Source of the DNA: Pleurobrachia bachei
Lineage: Eukaryota > Ctenophora > Tentaculata > Cydippida > Pleurobrachiidae
Assembly (NCBI GenBank): GCA_000695325.1
Contig: AVPN01001121.1
Span: 1 to 22,014 of the forward strand
Length of the DNA: 22,014 nucleotides
Direction: 5' to 3'
The notes beneath the pieces are model-generated. The model was not told the DNA's origin and ran no database searches. It saw only the letters and a list, made by a program, of their open reading frames with translations. This document shows positions 8,999 to 22,014 of this stretch, piece after piece. A program made the translations under genes and the position numbers. Position 1 is the first letter of the stretch; each line of letters opens with the position of its first letter.

Positions 8999-10369
8999 CT
9001 CACTGTGTCATTCTGGAGAAGTCGACCGAGTAAGCGCACCTCTCCCTGAGTCATCGCAGAGGCCTGACTTTGTTATTATGACTAGGTGGGTAATCTATTG
9101 ATAAAATTACACAAATGTGTCATGTTATCCTGGCAGTTGCTCTGACAGTTATCCTGATCATGTTTGACACACTAATTGTGTAGTTATCACCACATTTTAT
9201 GGGGTGTGTTTAGTGTTGGTGTAGTGATCCCCGGGTGAATTCCATGATGTATTATCAGCTGGAGAATGTAATGAGAATTGTGTGCTGGGGTTTGTGGATG
9301 ATGTTCTGGGAGTTGTATTCAGGTGTAACAGCTCTTGATTTTCTGGTAGTGTTAGGGGATAAAAGGGGCTGTAAGAGTAGCCTTCCCTATTTACCATCGT
9401 CCATCCCGTGCGGTTTTGGAACTAAAATTTGGAATTTCTGTACTAATGTGGGTTTAGAAGACAGTTATAGCTGCAATATGATGGCTCGAAAATTGGCGAA
9501 AAGTTAACCTGGCTCTTTCGCCAGCGGCCGGAAACCATGCGAAATTTAGCGAAGGTTGGCTACCTCCCGCCACTTCTTGCCACTGTTTGCGTGCGCGTGC
9601 CATGTGACGCGCAAATAAAATCCGCGCTTACATGCGCGTTACTAGTTTTCCGACGAATTTGAAATTCCAAAGAATTTCAAAACTTTTCAAACTTTTCAAA
9701 TTTTATTTTCCACCTTTTGGCTTTTCCAACGCTTACTTACCACTTTGTGATTTTGATGAAAGCATATTAGGGCTTTGTTTTTTTTCTGCTGGAAATGAAT
9801 TTTAACACCGATTGGCATCACTTTAAAACAACCGAAAAGAAGCTGTTACTTGTTAGCTGCCGAATAGAGAAAAGGGTGCAGGTGAACCGTATGAAAAGTT
9901 AATCGCGATGAGTCTCATTCACATTGTCTTCGATCATTTGCCCCCGATGTTGGAGAAATGAATGCTTGTTTGCCATTGTGTTACTTCCAACTACTCTGGT
10001 ACTAAACGCTTTGTTCAAAAGTCAAATAACCTATCAGTGCGATAATAGAGGGACAAACAATGCATTAATAGTTATTTGACACACTTGGACACACTCAGAG
10101 CTTATAGCGCAAAAGCAGTTGAATGTAAGATAATGGTCAAATAAGGATTCATTTTCAGCAGAAAACGTAGCCTTCAAAGGTGTTGATCAAAATCATCAGA
10201 CAAAGAAAATTAAAATTACTTGATGAAACTGAAGTTTGTGAAGTTTTGAAAGCAGAAGCGATCCCAAAATAGTTCAGTTGCTGGGATGCTTTCGAATAAA
10301 TGAATTGCGTTTTTAGCGTTGAATTCTAGCAATATCGTAATGCCGCTTTATTCTCTCTGTCGTTCTCTC
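8999..10369. other. Long non-coding interval with small inverted repeats
   Basis: Short open frames (for example 9235-9507) show no recognisable protein. GCGC-rich sequence occurs at 9580-9650. A 15-bp block at 9569-9583 recurs in inverted orientation at 12059-12073. Perfect 10-bp arms GTCAAATAAC and GTTATTTGAC flank 10021-10080. I see no gene. Confidence 0.5.
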
Positions 10370-10371
10370 TG

Positions 10372-10892
10372 TTGACTGTAACTATAGCTCTGTCATTCCC
10401 TCCGCAATTCTCTGTCATTCTCTCTGCCAATATCTCTGTCATTGTTTCTCTCATTCTCTATGTCATTATCTCTGCCATTCTCTTTATAATTCTCTCTTTC
10501 ATTGTTTTTCTCTTTCATTGTTTCTCTCATTCTCTCTGCCATTCTCTCTGTCATTCTCCCTGTCATTCTCTTTGCCATTATCTCTCTCATTTTCTCTGTC
10601 ATTCTCTCTGTCATTATCTCTGTCATTATCTCTGCCATTCTCTCTGCCATTCTCTCTGCCATTCTCTCTGCCATTTTCTTTGTAATTTTCATTGCAATTC
10701 TCTCTGCCATTCTCTCTGCCATTCTCTCTGCCATTCTCTCTGCCATTCTCTCTGCCATTCTCTCTGCCATTCTCTCTGCCATTCTCTCTGCCATTCTCTC
10801 TGCCATTCTCTCTGCCATTCTCTCTGCCATTCTCTCTGCCATTCTCTCTGCCATTCTCTCTGCCATTTTCTTTGTAATTTTCATTGCAATGC
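10372..10892 (+). repeat. 12-bp minisatellite, unit CATTCTCTCTGC
   Basis: Imperfect units run from about 10372. About fourteen nearly identical units lie at 10697-10862. The marker block GCCATTTTCTTTG occurs at 10670 and again at 10862, exactly 192 bp (16 units) apart, so a 16-unit higher-order block was duplicated. Because 12 is a multiple of three and the unit lacks stops, long repetitive open frames appear on both strands (Ser-Leu-Cys-His, Leu-Ser-Ala-Ile, Met-Ala-Glu-Arg). I read these as side effects, not genes. Confidence 0.9.
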
Positions 10893-11138
10893 CGTTACTA
10901 CTCACTGCCATATAAATGTACTATTACTTGCATGTACTATTATTCGCCTGACGTCATCTGATTCTAACCAAATCCGTCACATCCCCTTTAGACCCTCCCA
11001 TTTCATGACATATCACCAGACGCCAAGAATCGAACTCCGCTTGCAAGAACTGCTACAGTAAATTAGGTGGAAACAGCATACAAAGAATCAGTAACGGGAG
11101 AGTGAGGAGTCGCCGCTATTCGTAACCACTATTATTAA

Positions 11139-11729
11139 GGTAAGTGTGGAAGGATAGTCACCATCACCATAGGAGCAGTTGGCATCCTCAGCAACGTCTA
11201 CTCCCTGTGCTACAACTTCAGAAGAAAAGGATTCCCAAGGCAACTCTACATTGTTTTAAACTTTCTTGATCTCAGTGTTAGCGTTATCGGAATTTCAATA
11301 ACGGTTTCATTAATGTCTAAAGGTCTAATAGACTTCTATAATTCAAAACATTGGGCTACGTTTTTTATATGGGTCCTTGCCAATCAGACTTCTGGACTTT
11401 GGACTTGTATCGTCGGCGGTGCTCGACTTTTGTCTATGTCCCTACCCTTTTACCAAATAAACAAGACGGTATTCTGGTCAATCTCTATTATGCTGTTGGC
11501 TGTGGGAGTAATCCCACAAGGGATTCTTATTTATAAATTTGACGAACATGCTGAGATAACTATCATAAAAGGACTTTTGCTGGCAAATTTTGTTTGTGCA
11601 ACTGTATTAACTCTGGTTAACCTTGTGCTAACAGTTTGGACAGGCATCCTTCTCATCCGAAAATCAGACGTCGCAGCAGAAATAGATCCCAAGCGCAGGA
11701 ATGCAGCCGTTACAGTTGTTTTATTATGA
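11139..11729 (+). pseudogene. Class A GPCR-like fragment, TM1-TM5, ends at start of TM6
   Basis: The frame is open from 11139 to the TGA at 11727-11729 and reads as a membrane protein. TM1 (about 11157-11215) contains GILSNVYSL, with the class A Asn. TM2 (about 11247-11320) contains LNFLDLSVSV, with the class A Asp. TM3 (about 11385-11450) ends in ARLLSMSLPFYQI, the position of DRY. TM4 and TM5 follow. An intracellular loop, DPKRRNAAVTVVLL, begins TM6 and then stops. No TM6-TM7 sequence is visible before 12384. Upstream, a GTAAGT at 11140-11145 and a stop at 11136-11138 mean any N-terminal part would need another exon. It differs from the LDLa receptors and has no LDLa repeats. The simplest reading is a truncated or decayed receptor gene; an unfound 3' exon would make it a real gene. 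The first internal Met is at 11313, within or just after TM2. Confidence 0.6.
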
Positions 11730-11763
11730 CAGCTAAACTATGCGTACTTTGAAATTGTGTAGA

Positions 11764-11814
11764 AGATGCAATACCCATTTTGTATGAGTTCAACTTACAT
11801 AACGTATTGCATCT
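11764..11814. repeat. Perfect 11-bp inverted repeat just after the receptor fragment
   Basis: AGATGCAATAC (11764-11774) and its exact reverse complement (11804-11814) are separated by 29 bases. The hairpin sits about 35 bp past the truncated receptor frame. Confidence 0.7.
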
Positions 11815-12221
11815 ACTATCAAATATAAACATTTTTTGATAATCAATCCCGTAACAAACAAATAATATCTGGCAGAGCATTGAGTCTCTTGACACCATAC
11901 CACTTTCCGCGCGAGAACTGTGGTCAGAACATTGTCCTGACAGAATAATACGCCCGCGCGCGAGCTCCTCCCGACTGGCTTATAAGCAAAGCAAGTACCG
12001 TCATCATTCTAACGCGCATTGGCAAGAGAGCGCAACGGATAGCGTGAGATAGCTCTAGGTGGCAAGAAGTGGCTAAAAAACGCACAGTTTTAAGCCGGCA
12101 GCTAAAGTGCTACACTCACCCAAAATGTTATTCAAAGGCGATTCCCCTCTAGTTATGATGTCGTTAACATATTCCAGGGTACGGAAATTTTAATTTCCAA
12201 TTTTTTCATAAATAGGGAAGG

Positions 12222-12264
12222 AAATTCTTGAACACTCTTACAGTGTAAGAGTGTTCAAGAATTT
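12222..12264. repeat. Perfect 43-bp palindrome (21-bp arms, 1-base centre)
   Basis: The arms 12222-12242 and 12244-12264 are exact reverse complements with a single G between them. Adjacent bases do not pair. It could form a cruciform, or a stem in RNA, within the FAK 3' UTR or just downstream. Confidence 0.95.
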
Positions 12265-12325
12265 AGAACTCACTCATCATGCTTTAGCAAAAATTGGCAG
12301 ATGTCAGCTAAACTAAAACGCTGCA

Positions 12326-12369
12326 ATTAGCTAGTAATTAGCTAGTAATTAGCTAGTAATTAGCTACTA
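12326..12369 (+). repeat. 11-bp tandem repeat, unit ATTAGCTAGTA
   Basis: Four consecutive units, the last one changed at one base (CTACTAA). It lies about 15 bp past the FAK stop codon, so probably within the 3' UTR. Confidence 0.85.
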
Positions 12370-12384
12370 ATTAATTACCCGAAC

Positions 12385-19784
<7,400 letters not shown>

Positions 19785-19804
19785 CTAAAAAGAACATATT
19801 ATAT

Positions 19805-19945
19805 CAGTAAGAGAGCCAGAGCCAGAGGGAGAATACATGATCAGATATAGAGGGAGGGAGGGGGTATAGAGGGAGAGAGAGAAGATAGAGAGGGAGGGGG
19901 AGATAGAGAGGGAGGGAGATAGAGAAGATAGAGAGGGTGTGGGAG
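19805..19945 (+). repeat. Purine tract, AGAGGGAGG-like units
   Basis: Irregular GA/GGGA repeats on the plus strand, broken by short non-purine stretches. Confidence 0.85.
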
Positions 19946-20114
19946 ATTTGTTATGAATGATATGAGAAATACTACAGGTCCCCTTCTCTCCTAATTCCCG
20001 TGGGGCTACAATATTGACAGGAGTCCTAAGACCCTGTTCTTTTTAGTTACTGTAACATTTTGCAAACATTAGGAACATGAATAAGTTCATGTGTTGCCAC
20101 GAGTCTCATGATCA

Positions 20115-20216
20115 GTTAGTTGATCTAATGATAAAGACGATGATAGAGTCTTGGTGATTATTTCAGAAATTATTTCCTGAAATAATTAACGAGTCTCAAT
20201 CATTACATCAACTAAC
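20115..20216. repeat. 102-bp fold-back with outer and inner inverted repeats
   Basis: The outer arms 20115-20131 and 20200-20216 match at 16 of 17 bases. The inner arms ATTATTTCAG (20157-20166) and CTGAAATAAT (20177-20186) match perfectly. GAGTCTCA occurs in direct orientation at 20101 and 20191. This may be a small MITE remnant or an RNA hairpin. Confidence 0.7.
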
Positions 20217-20399
20217 ATTAGGAAGGACATTGAGAGAATGATATTAAAAAAGGTAGAGATAAAGAAAATTAAAGAGGGATAAAACGGACTTAAATAACTC
20301 ACTACAGTAATGTAATACGAAACGGGTCGCGATTACAAATTCTGTAATTGAGAACGTACTGCTTCTCTGTTTTATTTCATATGCAATTCTTATCTACCA

Positions 20400-20776
20400 C
20401 TCGCCTTCTCTTTCGCTCTCTATCTCTCTCTCTCTATCTCTCTTTCTCTCTCTCTATCTCTCTTTCTCTCTCTTTATTCTCTCTCTATCTCTCTCTCCGT
20501 CTCTTTTCGCTCTCTTTCTCTCCCTCTCTCTACTGTATTTGTATTTCTCCCTCCCTAACAAGCCGGGCCGTGGTGTGTATGAATGTGTGTTAAAAACAAA
20601 CATTTACAAGTCACAGTAGCACTATCTTTCCGTCTCTCTCTATCTCTAAATGATACCTCTCTCTTTCTCTCTATTTCTTTCTTTCACTCGCTCTCCCTCT
20701 CGCCCTATCTCTTCTTTCTCTCACTTTCCCTTACTTTAACTAATTCGTTTGATCTTCCTCCCTTTTTCATTTTTTC
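20400..20776 (+). repeat. CT-rich microsatellite region
   Basis: Interrupted (CT)n and (TCTCTTT)-like tracts at 20400-20552 and 20626-20776, producing Ser/Leu-rich spurious frames. Confidence 0.9.
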
Positions 20777-21709
20777 TCAGTACCACTGATTTCATTTTTA
20801 TAACCATACCATGAATACATTATCTTCTTCTCTCACCGTATGTTCTTTTTCATTTCACTTTCTATGTTTTTCTCCGTTCATCCATACATGTTCTGTCCCA
20901 TATTCGGTTCTCTGTTTTTAGCCTCAATTCTCTCGTTTCTTTACCTACCATGTTCTTTTTTACATTCTCTCTCAAACAATACCTCACTGACACGGACAGA
21001 TAAACTCACGCACACTGTGGAAATGTATTAGTCATGGCTCTAATGTAATAACACCACAAACTGACAGACACAACAACAGTGTCTGACAAAAACAGTCTGA
21101 CGAAAAAACATCCATACTAAGCATTTGAAAGAGATAGAGCGACAAGAATCCCTGCAGACCAATTACGATCTGTAGAGATCCCAAGATTCTCCCAGTGCTT
21201 CTCCTGAGTCCTGTGTGTATGTTTACTACCTTTGTCTCATGGTTCTTTGTTCTTATTCTCCACAGTTCACGCCTTTCTACACAGTGCCACACGCACATAC
21301 AAACAGAGAAACAAAGCACGTCTCATTATAACAGTCCCCCTCCCAGGTGGAGACAATAACATACTGATTACTGAGGTACACAATTGATATGTTGTTATTA
21401 TACTATCTAATCATGAGGTACAGAGAGGTACACCCGGGTACTTCAACCGTGCCGTGAGTAGTGCTGGGAGAAGTATTTTAAGAAGGATCGTATTATCTAA
21501 ACATTCTTTAATGATCCGAGAGAATACTGATTCGAAGAGCAGACGATCATGATAGGGAATAAATCGGAGAGCAGAGAACATATATTTTGTAAATCGGACG
21601 GGGAGAGAGAACATTTGTAAATCGGTGAAGGAGAGTGTAGGCAATTACAGCGCAGTAATTACACCTAATGAGTGTGTGTAGTACACTGAAGAGAAGAGCT
21701 CACTCTCTC

Positions 21710-21776
21710 TGTCATGTCTGTGTGTGGGTCGGTATGTATGTCATGTCTGTGGGTCTGTCTGTCTGTCTGTTTACTG
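21710..21776 (+). repeat. TGTCTG/GTCTGTCTG simple repeat
   Basis: Short TCTG-type repeat similar in kind to 8829-8998. Confidence 0.8.
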
Positions 21777-21943
21777 TGTTTTTTACATGTGACCATGCAT
21801 AACGGCATTTCACAAGTAAGCGAAACATGTGTATAAAATATATGCTGCTATGTATCACACGATGTATGTTGATTCCTCTCTGTCAGTTCAAAAATATACA
21901 AGTTATAACTATGTAACAGTCTCAGTGAGTCTATTTTGAGAGA

Positions 21944-21944
21944 T

Positions 21945-22014
<70 letters not shown>
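21944..22014 (+). repeat. (GA)n microsatellite running to window end
   Basis: GA dinucleotides from about 21944, nearly pure from 21950, to the last base. The sequence may stop here because assembly or windowing ended in the repeat. Confidence 0.9.

Larger units (their letters stand above)
11815..12384. other. Intergenic region downstream of FAK (FAK 3' UTR side)
   Basis: It lies between the plus-strand receptor fragment and the minus-strand FAK stop codon. On the minus strand an ATTAAA at 12188-12193, about 190 nt past the stop, is a candidate poly(A) signal; an AATAAA lies further on at about 11721-11726. The palindrome and the 11-bp tandem repeat are listed separately. No other gene is seen. 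Confidence 0.5.
19785..22014 (-). other. Apparent upstream FAK intron, no exon found
   Basis: About 2.2 kb upstream of the first visible FERM exon. I searched the minus strand for FERM F2/F1 motifs and found none; open frames here are low-complexity or unrecognised. It contains a GA/GGGA tract (19805-19945), a fold-back (20115-20216), long CT tracts, a TGTCTG stretch (21710-21776) and a GA tract running off the window end. Confidence 0.6.

Noticed and set aside
9235-9507. 90-aa open frame
   Set aside because: No recognisable protein, no splice-site support, in a repeat-like interval.
10372-11061. 229-aa Cys/His-rich open frame and its antisense Met-Ala-Glu-Arg frame
   Set aside because: Both are direct translations of a 12-bp minisatellite with no stop in the unit; no start context, domain or splice evidence.
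20348-21031. Several Ser/Leu- and Phe-rich plus-strand frames
   Set aside because: They arise from CT-rich tracts and show no domain.

Overview
The window looks like nuclear DNA from an invertebrate animal. It carries spliced, metazoan-type genes: LDLa-ectodomain rhodopsin-class receptors and a focal adhesion kinase (FAK). It also has many GA/CT microsatellites, short GT-AG introns and a degenerate TTAGGG tract. I cannot name the species. A large receptor with no intron in its coding region next to a compact FAK would suit a placozoan, cnidarian, sponge or mollusc, and that is inference only.

Layout. (1) 1-7182, plus strand: a tandem duplication with a period of about 4.2 kb of a GRL101-like receptor (LDL-receptor class A repeats followed by seven membrane helices). 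The downstream copy (3385-6879, 1164 aa) is intact. The upstream copy (1-2706, cut by the window edge) is broken in at least three places, one of them a 61-bp tandem duplication with splice-site-like ends. (2) 7183-11138: no recognisable gene. It holds a nested inverted repeat whose arms end in CCCTAA/TTAGGG, a degenerate telomere-like tract, a TCTG-rich stretch and a 12-bp minisatellite. (3) 11139-11729, plus strand: a second, unrelated receptor-like fragment that covers TM1-TM5 and stops at the start of TM6. (4) 11730-12384: intergenic, with a perfect 43-bp palindrome. (5) 12385-19784, minus strand: the 3' two thirds of a FAK gene. Exons for FERM lobe F3, the FERM-kinase linker with the autophosphorylation tyrosine, the kinase, a short proline-rich linker and the FAT domain can be placed to the base with matching intron phases. 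The FERM F1/F2 exons are not visible and probably lie beyond 22014. (6) 19785-22014: apparent upstream intron, mostly CT/GA tracts plus a fold-back element.

The most notable point is inside FAK. About 1.06-1.1 kb carrying the two kinase exons is present twice (14131-15186 and 15187-16294). The copies meet in mid-exon, giving an 842-nt fused exon that is out of frame. Yet the two copies differ at about 50 coding bases without a single amino-acid change. Skipping the fused exon restores a complete FAK reading frame: eleven exons, 2298 nt, a multiple of three. Including it would end the protein after the kinase, before the FAT domain. This could be a fusion of two formerly intact tandem FAK genes, an alternative-splicing device, or an assembly chimera. 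The DNA alone cannot decide.
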